In this document: positions 1 through 10,083 of the stretch, piece by piece
Layout of the letters: each line of letters begins with the position of its first letter
Position numbering within the stretch: position 1 is the first letter of the stretch
Origin: Pseudomonadota bacterium
GTDB lineage: Bacteria > Pseudomonadota > Alphaproteobacteria > Micropepsales > Micropepsaceae
NCBI GenBank assembly: GCA_016201105.1
Contig: JACQDN010000035.1
Coordinates: forward strand, 1-54,058
Direction of reading: 5' to 3'
Length of the DNA: 54,058 bases
The notes under the pieces: generated by a model
The model's database searches: none
What the model saw: only the letters and a program-made list of their open reading frames with translations
Told to the model about the DNA's origin: nothing
Made by a program: the position numbers and the translations under genes

Positions 1-1
1 A

Positions 2-868
2 CTTCCGCACACCATGGGCCACGAAATCGAAGGTGAAGTCGTCGCGGTCGGCCCCGACGTGAAAGACATCAAGGTCGGCGCGCGCTATGCGGCGTTTCCC
101 TGGATCGGCTGCGGCAAATGTCCGGCCTGCGAGCGCGGCGAAGAGAATATCTGCGTCGGCGGCCCGCGCCAGCTCGGCTGCTCGAACGGGTGTCCCGGCG
201 GTTACGCGACGCACGTGCTGGTGCCGCATCCGCGCTATCTCATCGAATACGGCAAAACCGATCCATCGCTCGGCGCCGCTTATATGTGCTCCGGACTTAC
301 AGCGTTCTCCGCCATGAAGAAGATCGGCAAGCTGGGTCCGAACGACCAGGTGCTGGTGCTCGGCGTCGGTGGCGTCGGCATGATGGGCGTGCAATTTGCC
401 AAAGCGCTGTTCGGCAAAGGACCACTGGCGGCCGATATCGACGAAGGACGCCTGGAAGCCGCGAAGAAAGGCGGCGCCTCGGCGACCTACAACACCAAGG
501 ATCCGGAAGCCGCAAAAAAGCTGATGGCCGACACCGGCGGCGGTGCCTGTGCGGTTGTCGATTTCGTGGGGTCGGAAAAGACCTTTGCTTTTGCTTCTCA
601 GACCGTACGCCGTGGCGGCAAAGTGATCATCGTGGGCCTGTTCGGCGGCGCGATGCAGATGCCGCTGCCAATGTTCCCGTTCCGCGCGATCTCCATCGGC
701 GGCTCGATGGTGGGCTCGCTCGCCGAGACCAAGGAAATGATGGAGCTGGTGCGCGCGGGAAAAGTCGATCCGGTTCCCGTCACCAAGCGTCCGCTCGATG
801 CCGCCAACCAGACGCTGAACGATCTGCGCGACGGCAAGATCGTCGGACGCGTGGTGCTGCAGCCCTGA
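2..868 (+). CDS. zinc-dependent alcohol dehydrogenase, 5' truncated by window edge
   Basis: Medium-chain (MDR) alcohol dehydrogenase, oxidising an alcohol with NAD(P)+. The reading frame is open to the window edge, and residues before the first ATG (LPHT-MGHE) match the usual P-x-x-x-GHE catalytic-zinc region, so the real start lies upstream. Counting from the ATG at 14, Cys33, Cys36, Cys39 and Cys47 give the C-x2-C-x2-C-x7-C structural-zinc site. A Rossmann glycine motif (GVGGVG) sits near residue 117. About 288 residues are present against roughly 340 for the family, so about 50 N-terminal residues are missing. The substrate is not determinable. It overlaps the next gene by four bases and may be the first visible member of a four-gene unit. 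Confidence 0.9.
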   Translation, partial: LPHTMGHEIEGEVVAVGPDVKDIKVGARYAAFPWIGCGKCPACERGEENICVGGPRQLGCSNGCPGGYATHVLVPHPRYLIEYGKTDPSLGAAYMCSGLTAFSAMKKIGKLGPNDQVLVLGVGGVGMMGVQFAKALFGKGPLAADIDEGRLEAAKKGGASATYNTKDPEAAKKLMADTGGGACAVVDFVGSEKTFAFASQTVRRGGKVIIVGLFGGAMQMPLPMFPFRAISIGGSMVGSLAETKEMMELVRAGKVDPVPVTKRPLDAANQTLNDLRDGKIVGRVVLQP

Positions 869-1605
869 ACGCACTCTACGACACGCTCGGCCAGCGCTAC
901 GCCCAACATCGCCGTCCCGATCCTCGCATCGCGGCAGCGCTTCTGTCGGCGCTGGGCGATGCGAAGAGCGTGGCGAACATCGGAGCCGGCGCCGGATCGT
1001 ACGAACCGCACAATCGTGATGTGATCGCGGTCGAACCTTCGGATTTGATGATTTCGCAGCGTCCGCCGACGGCGGCGCCGGTGCTGCGCGCCGTGGCCGA
1101 GACCCTGCCCTTTGCCGACAACAGTTTCGATGCGGCGAGCGCCTTTCTCACCGTGCATCACTGGCCGGACAAAGTGGCAGGTCTACGGGAAATGGCGCGG
1201 GTGGCGCGCAAGCGCTGCGTGTTCTTCACCTGGATTCCGCCCGAGACCGAATTCTGGCTGACGCGCGACTACATCCCGCAACTCATCGCCAACACCAAAG
1301 AAAGCTTCTGGATTGGCCACTTTGAAGAAGCGTTCGGGAACTTCGAAATGCGCAAGATCATGGTACCCGAAGATTGCATCGACGGTTTCCTCTGCGCCTA
1401 TTGGAAGCGGCCTGAGGCCTATCTCGATGCTGCCGTGAGATTTTCCATCTCCGCCTTCGCGACTGTGCCCGATCCGGCGCCGGCGTTCGCGCGTCTCGCC
1501 CGCGATCTCGAAGACGGCAGCTGGACGGCAAAAAACGCTGATCTCCTGAACCGCACGGAAATGGACTACGGTTACCGCATCCTCATCGCCGAACAGGGAC
1601 ATTGA
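865..1605 (+). CDS. class I SAM-dependent methyltransferase, probable CTG start
   Basis: A small-molecule methyltransferase of about 246 residues. The SAM motif I reads NIGAGAGSYE, followed by an acidic VIAVEPSD strand and a post-I AETLPFADNSFDAA segment, as in the Methyltransf_11 family. There is no ATG, GTG or TTG in this frame at a sensible place: the stretch before motif I offers only CTG at 865, which overlaps the TGA of the dehydrogenase (CTGA), the same coupling geometry as ATGA junctions. The first ATG in frame comes after motif I and would destroy the fold. The frame stays open far upstream, but that part is a shadow of the dehydrogenase. The substrate is unknown. Confidence 0.8.
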   Translation: MNALYDTLGQRYAQHRRPDPRIAAALLSALGDAKSVANIGAGAGSYEPHNRDVIAVEPSDLMISQRPPTAAPVLRAVAETLPFADNSFDAASAFLTVHHWPDKVAGLREMARVARKRCVFFTWIPPETEFWLTRDYIPQLIANTKESFWIGHFEEAFGNFEMRKIMVPEDCIDGFLCAYWKRPEAYLDAAVRFSISAFATVPDPAPAFARLARDLEDGSWTAKNADLLNRTEMDYGYRILIAEQGH

Positions 1606-1607
1606 CC

Positions 1608-2651
1608 ATGGCCGAGCCGATTCTCGAACCCGAACTGCCGATCGTCGATCCACACCATCATCTGTGGGATCGGCCGACCGATATCCTGCGCAACCTGCCG
1701 CCCTCCGATCACGGTTTCATGGACATCATCCGCGGCATTCCGCGCTATCTGCTCGACGAGCTGCTGAAGGATCTGAAGAGCGGACACAATGTGCGCGCCA
1801 CGATCTACATGGAGTGCGGCGCCATGTATCGCGCCGACGGCCCCGAAGCGCTGCGCTGCGTCGGCGAAACCGAATTCGTGAACGGCATCGCGGCGATGAC
1901 CGCGAGCGGGCTCTATGGCGAGGTGCGTGCCTGCGCCGGTATCGTCGGCCATGTCGATCTGCGTATGGGCGCAGCCGTAGAAGATGTGCTGCGCTCGCAT
2001 ATCGGCGCAGGACATGGACGCTTCCGCGGCATCCGCCAGAGCAGCTCGTGGGACGAGGATCCCAATGTGCTTGGGCCTTTGCACGGCCGCGTGCCGGAAG
2101 GGCTTTATCGCGACGCCAAATTCCGCGAAGGCTTCAACGTCCTGCACAAGCTCGGGCTTTCGTTCGATGCCTGGCTGCTTGAGCCGCAGCTTCCCGACCT
2201 CGTCGATCTTGCCCGCGCATTCCCCGAAACCACCATCGTGCTCGATCACGTCGCGACACCGCTCGGCGTTGGACGCTACAAGGGCAAGCGCGAGGAACGC
2301 TTCGCCGTCTGGCGCGAAAACATTCAGACGCTGGCGAAATGTCCGAATGTCGTCGTGAAACTGGGCGGCTTGCCCATGCCGTTCGCCGGCTGGCGCGCGC
2401 ACATGTCCGAACCGCAGCCGTCGTCGGAAACGCTGGCCGCACAATGGAAGCCCTACATCGACACCTGCATCCAGGCCTTTGGTCCAGGCCGCGGCATGTT
2501 CGAAAGCAATTTCCCGGTCGATCGTTTTGGCACCGACTATCCGACGCTGTGGAATGCGTTCAAGCGTTTGGCGGCGGGCTATTCGGCGGCAGAAAAAACA
2601 GCGCTCTTCAGCGGCACGGCGGCGAAAGTCTACCGCGTGCATGTGGGATGA
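1608..2651 (+). CDS. amidohydrolase family 2 (metal-dependent TIM-barrel hydrolase)
   Basis: A metal-dependent hydrolase of the Amidohydro_2 (PF04909) type, related to lactone hydrolases and decarboxylases such as 4-sulfomuconolactonase. The N-terminal metal motif PHHHLW lies at residues 15-20, a conserved His follows an LDH segment near the middle (IVLDHVATP), and the C-terminal FESNFPVD motif supplies the usual late aspartate. The length, 347 residues, is normal. I take ATG 1608 as start; a TTG at 1602 overlapping the methyltransferase stop is the alternative. It probably acts with the preceding dehydrogenase and methyltransferase on one substrate, but nothing in the sequence identifies it. 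Confidence 0.85.
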   Translation: MAEPILEPELPIVDPHHHLWDRPTDILRNLPPSDHGFMDIIRGIPRYLLDELLKDLKSGHNVRATIYMECGAMYRADGPEALRCVGETEFVNGIAAMTASGLYGEVRACAGIVGHVDLRMGAAVEDVLRSHIGAGHGRFRGIRQSSSWDEDPNVLGPLHGRVPEGLYRDAKFREGFNVLHKLGLSFDAWLLEPQLPDLVDLARAFPETTIVLDHVATPLGVGRYKGKREERFAVWRENIQTLAKCPNVVVKLGGLPMPFAGWRAHMSEPQPSSETLAAQWKPYIDTCIQAFGPGRGMFESNFPVDRFGTDYPTLWNAFKRLAAGYSAAEKTALFSGTAAKVYRVHVG

Positions 2652-3079
2652 TGAGTGTCTCGCGCATAGTCGACCTACCTTCTGATATCAAGATTCTGCG
2701 CGACGAGGCGGACGGCGACGGCATTCGCAACATGGGCCTTCTTGTCGACGAGTGGACAAGTGGTGCCGAGTGTTTTTCCAAGCCGGGTGAAGCCTTGTTC
2801 GGCGCGTTCGACGGCGGGGGGCTCGTGGGCATCGGTGGTGTCACCCTCGAGCCGGATACCCGCGTGAGAGCGATGCGGATGCGCCGTCTCTATGTGCTGC
2901 GCGGCTGGCGCAATCGTGGCGTAGGTCGCGCGTTGGCCGCACGCATGATGCAACACGGTTTTTCCGCCGCCAATCTCCTCACCTGCAACACACGACCTCT
3001 GGGTGCAGCGGAATTTTGGGATGCGATGGGATTCTCACGAGTCGCGGCCGACGGCAGGACGCACGAACTAAAGAAGTAG
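2648..3079 (+). CDS. GNAT family N-acetyltransferase
   Basis: A 143-residue acetyltransferase using acetyl-CoA. The family's motif A is visible as RRLYVLRGWRNRGVGRALA, in which R-x-R-G-x-G-R-A forms the pyrophosphate-binding loop, and the later AEFWDAMGF segment is the usual C-terminal beta strand and helix. The start ATG at 2648 overlaps the TGA of the amidohydrolase (ATGA); a second ATG at 2651 is equally possible. The acceptor substrate is unknown. The gene ends 24 bases before the convergent gmk stop. Confidence 0.85.
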   Translation: MMSVSRIVDLPSDIKILRDEADGDGIRNMGLLVDEWTSGAECFSKPGEALFGAFDGGGLVGIGGVTLEPDTRVRAMRMRRLYVLRGWRNRGVGRALAARMMQHGFSAANLLTCNTRPLGAAEFWDAMGFSRVAADGRTHELKK

Positions 3080-3102
3080 CGCGAAACCCTCTGGTTCGGC
3101 CC

Positions 3103-3732
3103 CTACTTGGTCAGCGTCGCCACAAACTCACCCACGCCAATCAACCGGGTGCGTCGCGCGCGCTCCGCTTCAAGGATCGCGCGCACTTTCGCTTCGGCGC
3201 CTCTGAGATCGCGGTTGACGATCACGTAGTCGTATTCCGGCCAATGGCTGGATTCGTCCGCAGCCTTGGCCATTCGCTTAGCCACTACTTCCGCTGAATC
3301 TTGCGCGCGCGTCTTTAGCCGGCGCTCCAGTTCGTCGTGCGATGGCGGCAGCACGAAGATGCTGACCAGATCGTCGCGCATCTTTTCCTTGAGCTGCTGC
3401 GTGCCCTGCCAATCGATGTCGAACAGCACGTCGCGGCCGACACGGAGCGCCTCCACGACCGGCGTTTTTGGCGTGCCGTAACGGTGCTCGAACACCATCG
3501 CATGTTCCAGAAAATCTCCTGCGACGGCCGAGCATTCGAACTGCTGCGGTGTCATAAAAAAATAATCTTGCGCTTCGACTTCGTTCGGCCGCTTGGCACG
3601 CGTCGTGGCGGAAATCGACATGGTGATTCCGCCATCGCTCGCCAGAAGCATGCGCGACAGCGTCGTCTTGCCCGCGCCCGAAGGCGACGACAAAACGAGC
3701 ATCAGCCCCCGCCGCTTGATCTCCCCGCTCAT
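3103..3732 (-). CDS. gmk: guanylate kinase
   Basis: Phosphorylates GMP to GDP with ATP, a required step in guanine nucleotide supply. The P-loop (S-P-S-G-A-G-K-T) lies at residues 16-23, followed by the GMP-binding ISATTR-x-x-R-x-x-E and YFF segments. The length of 209 residues is normal. It is the last gene of the leftward block that begins with fabD, and starts nine bases after the yicC stop. Pairing gmk with yicC is common in Proteobacteria. Confidence 0.97.
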   Translation of the reverse strand: MSGEIKRRGLMLVLSSPSGAGKTTLSRMLLASDGGITMSISATTRAKRPNEVEAQDYFFMTPQQFECSAVAGDFLEHAMVFEHRYGTPKTPVVEALRVGRDVLFDIDWQGTQQLKEKMRDDLVSIFVLPPSHDELERRLKTRAQDSAEVVAKRMAKAADESSHWPEYDYVIVNRDLRGAEAKVRAILEAERARRTRLIGVGEFVATLTK

Positions 3733-3741
3733 GCCGCGCGC

Positions 3742-4629
3742 TTATTCGACATTTTGGGCCTGCTCGCGGAATTGATCGATCATCGCCTTCAGCGCGAGCC
3801 CCGTGCGCGTCAGCTGGATGTCGGAGGATTTCGAGCACAGCGTATTGGCTTCGCGGTTGAACTCCTGCGCCAAGAAATCGATCTTGCGGCCGATCGCGTC
3901 GCCCGATTTGAGCAGCGTGAGCGCTTCGTCGGTGTGGGCGTGAAGCCGGTCCAATTCCTCGCGAATGTCGGCGCGCACGGCGAGCAAGGCCACTTCCTGC
4001 GCCAAACGCTCCTCGGAGAGTTGCGATCCGCTCAGCAGTTCTTTCACTTGCGCGGCGAGTTTGTCCCGCAAGGCTTGCGGCTGGGTCGCGGCGAGTTTGG
4101 CCGCCTGCCCCGTCAGCTTGCCGATCTCGGCGATCTGCCCCTGAAGCACGGCCAGCAGCTTTCCGCCTTCGGTCTTGCGCGCTTTGGCGAGCGCATCGAA
4201 GGCGCCCGCCAAACTTTCCAGGATCGCGGCGTCGCGCCCGGCGCGCTGCGGCGCGTCGAGCGGCAGGACTTCGTCCTGCACGATCACACCCTTGAGCCCG
4301 AGGAGCCCATCGACCCGCGCAGGTTCAAGGCCGGTCTCGGCCTGCACTTCTCTTGCGATGCGCACGGCGGAAGCGAGCACCGCCGCATCGATGCGAAGCC
4401 CGCGCGCGCTGTCCTGCGGTTCGATGGTGAGTGTGGCGGTCAGATTGCCGCGCCGGAAACGCTCGCTGGCAAGCGTCCTTGCCGCAGGCTCGATGCCGTC
4501 GAAGCCCGGCGGCATGCGCATGCGCACGTCCAACCCGCGGCCGTTGACGCTCTTCACCTCCCAGCGCCAGCGCATCGCTTCGAATGCGCCGCGCGCCTCG
4601 GCAAAGCCGGTCATGCTGACGAGGCTCAT
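3742..4629 (-). CDS. yicC: YicC family endoribonuclease
   Basis: A 295-residue YicC/YloC protein. It begins with the family signature SMTGFA and continues with the WEVKSVNGRGLD-type segment; the C-terminal DUF1732 part includes EFNREANTLCSKS and ends with the QFREQ-x-QN pattern. Members are reported to be RNA endonucleases that influence small-RNA turnover and stationary-phase survival; that role is from family knowledge. It lies between mltG and gmk on the same strand with short gaps, consistent with one transcript. Confidence 0.95.
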   Translation of the reverse strand: MSLVSMTGFAEARGAFEAMRWRWEVKSVNGRGLDVRMRMPPGFDGIEPAARTLASERFRRGNLTATLTIEPQDSARGLRIDAAVLASAVRIAREVQAETGLEPARVDGLLGLKGVIVQDEVLPLDAPQRAGRDAAILESLAGAFDALAKARKTEGGKLLAVLQGQIAEIGKLTGQAAKLAATQPQALRDKLAAQVKELLSGSQLSEERLAQEVALLAVRADIREELDRLHAHTDEALTLLKSGDAIGRKIDFLAQEFNREANTLCSKSSDIQLTRTGLALKAMIDQFREQAQNVE

Positions 4630-4656
4630 CGACGACTCCGTAAGACAGGAAAGAAC

Positions 4657-5706
4657 TTAGCGCCGGTGCTTGGCGGGCGGAAGCTTGATTGACGGCGTCT
4701 TGGGCGGCGCCTTTGACGGCGTTTGGGGCTGCTTTTGGCCTCGCTCCACAACGCGCCATTTGGCGACGTTCTTTTCGTGCTCGGAAATGGTGGAAGCGAA
4801 CACATGCCCGCCCTGGCCGGTGGCGACGAAGAAAAGGTCATCGGTCTTTGGCGGGTTCAAAACGGCTTCGATCGAGTCCGTACCAGGGTTGCAGATCGGC
4901 GAGGGCGGCAGCCCGTCGATCACATAAGTGTTGTGGGGGCTGGCGCGCTTGAGCTCGCTCTCGCGGATGCCGCGGCCGAGCGGGTAGCCCTTGGTCACGT
5001 CATAGATGATGGTGGGATCGGATTGCAGCTTCATGCCCACGTGCAAGCGGTTGGCGAAGACGCTCGCCACATGGCGGCGTTCGTCCGCGAGGGCGGTCTC
5101 CTTTTCCACAATGGAGGCCAGCGTCACGGCTTGCCGGCGCGTGCGATAGGGAAGATTGGTGTCGCGCAGCGCCCACATCTTCTCGAACAGCGCATCCTGC
5201 GCCTTCTTCATGCGCTCGAGAATTTCGGCGCGCGTGGTGCCGCGGGTGAACAGGTACGTTTGCGGAAGCAGCGTTCCTTCCTGCGGGACCGGACCGCCAT
5301 CGCCCACCAGAACCGGATCGTTCTTCACGATATCGTAGATCATCTGGCTGGTGAGCCCTTCGGCCGCCGTGATCTTGTGCTGGATCGAATGACCCGCGAT
5401 GAGGATGCCGGCGATGTCGGCCATGCTGGCGCGGGACGGAATGGCGTATTCGCCGGCCTTGAGCGCGCTTTGCTGATTGCGCAGGCGCAGAGAGGTGCGA
5501 AAGAGGATGCCGTTCTCGACAACGCCGGCCTGTTCCAGCTGTTGTGCAATGGCCGCAGAACCTTCGCCCGGCTTGATCAGCACCACGGTTTCGGTCGCGC
5601 CGTTCGCTGCCACCGGTCCGGGGGCGAAATAATTCCACTGCTCCCAGAAATAGGCGCCCGCCACGATCACCGCGACAACGACGAGGAATGCGAGAACTTT
5701 GCGCAT
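4657..5706 (-). CDS. mltG: endolytic murein transglycosylase MltG
   Basis: Inner-membrane lytic transglycosylase that cuts nascent peptidoglycan strands and so acts as a chain terminator. One membrane helix lies at about residues 4-20, with the rest periplasmic. The YceG domain includes LASIVEKET, in which Glu201 is the likely catalytic residue, and FANRL-x-x-x-M-x-LQSDPTIIY. After residue 325 there is a Pro/Lys-rich tail. Total length is 349. It is downstream of fabF on the same strand, a classical alphaproteobacterial order. Confidence 0.96.
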   Translation of the reverse strand: MRKVLAFLVVVAVIVAGAYFWEQWNYFAPGPVAANGATETVVLIKPGEGSAAIAQQLEQAGVVENGILFRTSLRLRNQQSALKAGEYAIPSRASMADIAGILIAGHSIQHKITAAEGLTSQMIYDIVKNDPVLVGDGGPVPQEGTLLPQTYLFTRGTTRAEILERMKKAQDALFEKMWALRDTNLPYRTRRQAVTLASIVEKETALADERRHVASVFANRLHVGMKLQSDPTIIYDVTKGYPLGRGIRESELKRASPHNTYVIDGLPPSPICNPGTDSIEAVLNPPKTDDLFFVATGQGGHVFASTISEHEKNVAKWRVVERGQKQPQTPSKAPPKTPSIKLPPAKHRR

Positions 5707-5746
5707 GGGAAACCTTTACCGCACAGATTTCAGCAGAACACGGGCT

Positions 5747-7009
5747 TTAATGTGGCGCGGTAAATATCAGCGAGGCGTTGGTTCCGCCGAAGCCGAACGA
5801 GTTGGAGAGCGCGGCTTTAACCTCGCGCTTTTTGGCCGTTAAGGGCACCAGATCGAGATCGGTGGCGACCGAGGGATGATCGAGATTGAGCGTGGGCGGC
5901 ACCACCTGGTCGCGGATCGCGAGCACCGAGAACACGGCTTCCGCCGCGCCTGCGGCGCCCAAGAGATGGCCGATGGAAGATTTGGTCGAAGACATGGACA
6001 TCTTCGCCGCCGCATTGCCGAACAGGCGCTCCACGGCCTTCAATTCGATTTCATCGCCGAGCGGCGTCGAGGTGCCGTGGGCATTCACATAGTCGATATC
6101 GGATGGCACCAAGTTGGCGCGCTTGAGCGCCATCTTCATCGCGCGGAAACCGCCATCGCCGTCGTCGGCGGGCGCCGTGATGTGATGGGCATCGCCCGAA
6201 AGGCCGTAGCCGCTGACTTCGGCATAGATCTTTGCGCCGCGCGCTTTGGCGTGCTCGTATTCTTCGAGGATCACCGCGCCCGCGCCTTCGCCCATGACGA
6301 AACCGTCGCGATCCTTGTCGTAAGGACGCGAAGCTTTTTCGGGCGTGTCGTTGAAGGCGGTGGAGAGTGCACGGCAGGCGTTGAAGCCCGCGATACCCAA
6401 CCGGCATACGGCCGCCTCGGTACCGCCCGCCAGCATCACGTCGGCATCGTCGAGCGCAATCATCCGAGCGGCATCGCCGATGGCGTGTGCACCGGTGGCG
6501 CAAGCGGTCACCACGGCGCTATTCGGACCTTTGTAGCCGAAACGGATGGAGGCATAGCCCGACACCAGATTGATGAGACGGCCTGTAATGAAAAACGGGC
6601 TGATCTTGCGTGGACCCTTTTCGTGCAGAATCAGGGCCGCGTCGGCGATACCGCTCAACCCGCCGATGCCCGACCCGATCAGCACACCGGTGCGATCGCG
6701 ATCTTCTTCGTCTTTCGGCTCCCAACCGGAATCCGTCACCGCCTGCTGAGCGGCGGTCAGGCCGAAGGTGATGAAATCGTCGACCCGACGTTGTTCTTTG
6801 GAATCCAGCCACTGATCGGGATTGAACGTGCCTTGCGTTCCATCGCCTCTGGGAACGGTGCAGGCGATCTTGGTGGGAAGATCCGAGACGTCGAACGTCG
6901 TGATCGCCCGCGCGCCGGACTTGCCGGCGAGCAGACGCGACCAAGTTTCCTCCACGCCGCAAGCCAGCGGCGTGACGAGGCCTAGACCTGTGACGACTAC
7001 CCGACGCAT
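5747..7009 (-). CDS. fabF: beta-ketoacyl-ACP synthase II
   Basis: Condensing enzyme that extends acyl-ACP with malonyl-ACP in type II fatty-acid synthesis. The nucleophile is Cys170 in VVTACATG; His311 in NAHGTSTPLGD and His347 in SSIGHLLGAAG complete the Cys-His-His triad, with Lys343 nearby. The length of 420 residues matches FabF rather than FabB. It follows acpP in the same direction, so carrier and condensing enzyme are produced together. Confidence 0.97.
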   Translation of the reverse strand: MRRVVVTGLGLVTPLACGVEETWSRLLAGKSGARAITTFDVSDLPTKIACTVPRGDGTQGTFNPDQWLDSKEQRRVDDFITFGLTAAQQAVTDSGWEPKDEEDRDRTGVLIGSGIGGLSGIADAALILHEKGPRKISPFFITGRLINLVSGYASIRFGYKGPNSAVVTACATGAHAIGDAARMIALDDADVMLAGGTEAAVCRLGIAGFNACRALSTAFNDTPEKASRPYDKDRDGFVMGEGAGAVILEEYEHAKARGAKIYAEVSGYGLSGDAHHITAPADDGDGGFRAMKMALKRANLVPSDIDYVNAHGTSTPLGDEIELKAVERLFGNAAAKMSMSSTKSSIGHLLGAAGAAEAVFSVLAIRDQVVPPTLNLDHPSVATDLDLVPLTAKKREVKAALSNSFGFGGTNASLIFTAPH

Positions 7010-7048
7010 GGGGCCCGAAGTTTGGGGAATGACAAAAGCGGGCCGATA

Positions 7049-7288
7049 CTAAGCGGCCTGCGACTTCTCAATGAACTTCACCGCGTCGCCGACCGTGACG
7101 ATCGACTCGGCTGCATCGTCTGGGATTTCGATGCCGAACTCTTCTTCGAACGCCATCACCAGCTCGACGGTATCGAGACTGTCGGCGCCCAGGTCTTCAA
7201 TGAAAGCGGCGCTTTCGACGACCTTGTCGCCATCCACATTGAGATGCTCGACAACAATCTTCTTCACGCGCTCGGCAGTATCGCTCAT
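7049..7288 (-). CDS. acpP: acyl carrier protein
   Basis: A 79-residue acidic carrier protein. Ser37 in the L-G-A-D-S-L-D motif is the site of 4'-phosphopantetheine attachment, and the surrounding sequence is a typical four-helix ACP. It sits between fabG and fabF, 160 bases downstream of fabG. The larger gaps on both sides leave room for a promoter of its own, as is usual for this abundant protein, but I cannot point to a clear one. Confidence 0.97.
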   Translation of the reverse strand: MSDTAERVKKIVVEHLNVDGDKVVESAAFIEDLGADSLDTVELVMAFEEEFGIEIPDDAAESIVTVGDAVKFIEKSQAA

Positions 7289-7448
7289 AGGGGTAAGAAC
7301 CTCTCCTTGTTTTGCCCGCCGCGTCTGTTCTCATGTCGGGCCCGCGGCGCGAAGCCCATTCTTGCCCGACGCGCGGGGCAAAAGGCCGTGCTTGGTAACA
7401 CAAAGCCTTCGCGCCCGCCACATTGGGTCTAAGTCGCTGATTTTGCTG

Positions 7449-8189
<741 letters not shown>

Positions 8190-8200
8190 CGCGTGGTCTC

Positions 8201-9148
8201 CTAGAGCGTCTTGGCGAACGCTTCGACATCGGCGGGCGTGTCGAGGGCAATGGTCTGCAAATCTTTGTCGATGCGTTTGACCATGGCGGTCAGCACTTTG
8301 GCGCCGCCGGCTTCCACCGTCATGTCCACGCCAAGTGCGCGCAGAGCAAGAACGCTTTCCCGCCAGCGCACCCGCGCAGTGATCTGTTCGACCAGCAGGC
8401 GGCGAATGGTTTCGGGTTCGCTCACTTCCGCGGCGGTGACATTGGCGATGATCGGCGTGGCGGGCGGGCGAATGGTCACCCGCGCCAGCGCTTCACGCAT
8501 CTTCTCGGCCGCAGGCTGCATCAGCGGCGAGTGGAAGGGGGCGGAGACATTGAGCGCCATCGCGCGCTTGATGCCTTTGGCCTTGGCGATCTCAGGTGCT
8601 TTGTCGATCGCCGCTTTCGAGCCCGAGATGACGACTTGTCCCGGCGCGTTGTCGTTGGCGACGACGCAGACGCCGCCGCTTGCGGCCGCGCATTCTTTCG
8701 CCAACGCTTCAGCCTGTTCGATTTCGGCGCCGAGCAGTGCGCTCATGCCGCCCTCGCCGACGGGAACGGCTTGCTGCATCGCTTGGCCGCGCGCTTTCAA
8801 AAGCCGCGCCGCATCGCCCAGCGCGAAAGCGCCGACGGCGGCAAGCGCGGTGTATTCGCCCAGCGAGTGACCGGCGACGACGCGCGCGTGACGCGCGAAG
8901 TCGAGGCCCGCTTCTTTCCGCAATACAGCGACAATCGCCAGACTTGCCGCCATGATCGCAGGCTGCGCATTTTCCGTCAGCGTCAATTCGCTCTCGGGCC
9001 CTTCCCACATCAGCCTGGAGAGCTTCTGGTTCAGCGCCTCGTCGACTTCTTCAAAAACTTCGCGAGCCGGTGCAAAGGCCTCGGCCAAAGCCTTGCCCAT
9101 GCCGACGGCCTGGCTGCCCTGCCCGGGAAATAGGAATGCGCGCGTCAT
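8201..9148 (-). CDS. fabD: malonyl-CoA:ACP transacylase
   Basis: Transfers malonate from CoA to ACP. The N-terminus has the family signature FLFPGQGSQ; the nucleophile is Ser95 in GHSLGEY; a conserved FHSPLM segment holds the catalytic His. I start at ATG 9148 because MTRAFLFPGQGSQ is the usual beginning; an in-frame start eight codons upstream would add residues not seen in the family. The length is 315 residues. It is the first gene of the leftward fatty-acid block. Confidence 0.96.
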   Translation of the reverse strand: MTRAFLFPGQGSQAVGMGKALAEAFAPAREVFEEVDEALNQKLSRLMWEGPESELTLTENAQPAIMAASLAIVAVLRKEAGLDFARHARVVAGHSLGEYTALAAVGAFALGDAARLLKARGQAMQQAVPVGEGGMSALLGAEIEQAEALAKECAAASGGVCVVANDNAPGQVVISGSKAAIDKAPEIAKAKGIKRAMALNVSAPFHSPLMQPAAEKMREALARVTIRPPATPIIANVTAAEVSEPETIRRLLVEQITARVRWRESVLALRALGVDMTVEAGGAKVLTAMVKRIDKDLQTIALDTPADVEAFAKTL

Positions 9149-9200
9149 GGGGCGGCGGTTTATAGCCGCCAAGCGTCTGGCGCAAGAACATTGCCGTCGG

Positions 9201-10028
9201 TCAGTGCAGCGCCACGCCGGCGACCGTGATGCGGTGCATCAGGCGTTCTTCGCCGTGATAGTCGTTCAGCGCAAAGTGCCAGGTGGCGCGATTGTCCCAG
9301 AAGGCGATGGAGCCGGGACGCCATTGGAAGCGGCTGGAGAACTCGGGCTTCATCGCGTGAGCAAAGAGCTGGTGGAGCAGCGGACGACTCTCCTCGGGCG
9401 ACTTGCCTTCAAAGCGCAGCGTAAAGCCGGGATTCACGTAAAGCGCCTTGCGGCCCGAAAGCGGATGGGTGATCGCCACCGGATGCACGGCTTCGCCCAC
9501 CGCGGCATCGTTTGAGAATTCGCGGCGTTCGGGATTGTCGTAGTAGGCATTCGATCCGAAAACATGGGCGTTGGAATGCACGGCTTTCAGGCCTGCGATC
9601 TCCTTTTTCGTCGCGTCGTCGAGCGTCTCGTAAGCGCTATACATATTGGCGAACAGCGTGTCGCCGCCTTGATCGGGGAGAACCCGCGCGACGAGGATCG
9701 ACCCCATCGCCGGAATCCGGTCGTAGCTGTGATCGGTGTGCCAGCCGCCGCCGATATTGGTCTTCTGGGCTTTTTCCTTCCGCACCGCCGCGATCTCGGG
9801 ATAGCCGGCGATGTGTGGAAAGAACTTGTTGATGTCGATCTCGCCCCAGCGTCTGGCGAAGGCGATGTGCTCGTCTTCCGACAAGCTCTGATCGCGGAAA
9901 AAGATCACGCCGTTGTCGGCGTAAGCCCGGCGCACGATCCGCATGTCAGCATCGCTGAGACTGTTGAGATCGACGCCCAGCACTTCCGCGCCGCAGCCGC
10001 CTTCGTGTTTGCGAATTTCAATGCCCAC
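9201..10028 (-). CDS. TauD/TfdA family Fe(II)/2-oxoglutarate dioxygenase
   Basis: A 275-residue non-haem iron dioxygenase that oxidises its substrate with O2 and 2-oxoglutarate. The facial triad is His97 and Asp99 (WHTDHSY) with distal His265 in the MHR segment, and Arg266 next to it. GTG 10028 is the start, preceded by GGGAG. Members act on taurine, chlorophenoxyacetates and other small acids; the substrate here is not evident. It is divergent from a Crp/Fnr regulator, with an inverted repeat between them, so regulation by that protein is likely. Confidence 0.92.
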   Translation of the reverse strand: MGIEIRKHEGGCGAEVLGVDLNSLSDADMRIVRRAYADNGVIFFRDQSLSEDEHIAFARRWGEIDINKFFPHIAGYPEIAAVRKEKAQKTNIGGGWHTDHSYDRIPAMGSILVARVLPDQGGDTLFANMYSAYETLDDATKKEIAGLKAVHSNAHVFGSNAYYDNPERREFSNDAAVGEAVHPVAITHPLSGRKALYVNPGFTLRFEGKSPEESRPLLHQLFAHAMKPEFSSRFQWRPGSIAFWDNRATWHFALNDYHGEERLMHRITVAGVALH

Positions 10029-10083
10029 CGACAGCTCCCGGGTCCCTGCAAGGAGAAAGGATACGCCGCCACGCTTGCATGAT

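Noticed and set aside
118..1605. A single 495-residue plus-strand protein
   Set aside because: Its first 250 residues are the out-of-frame shadow of the alcohol dehydrogenase. Only the part from 865 onward is a real methyltransferase.
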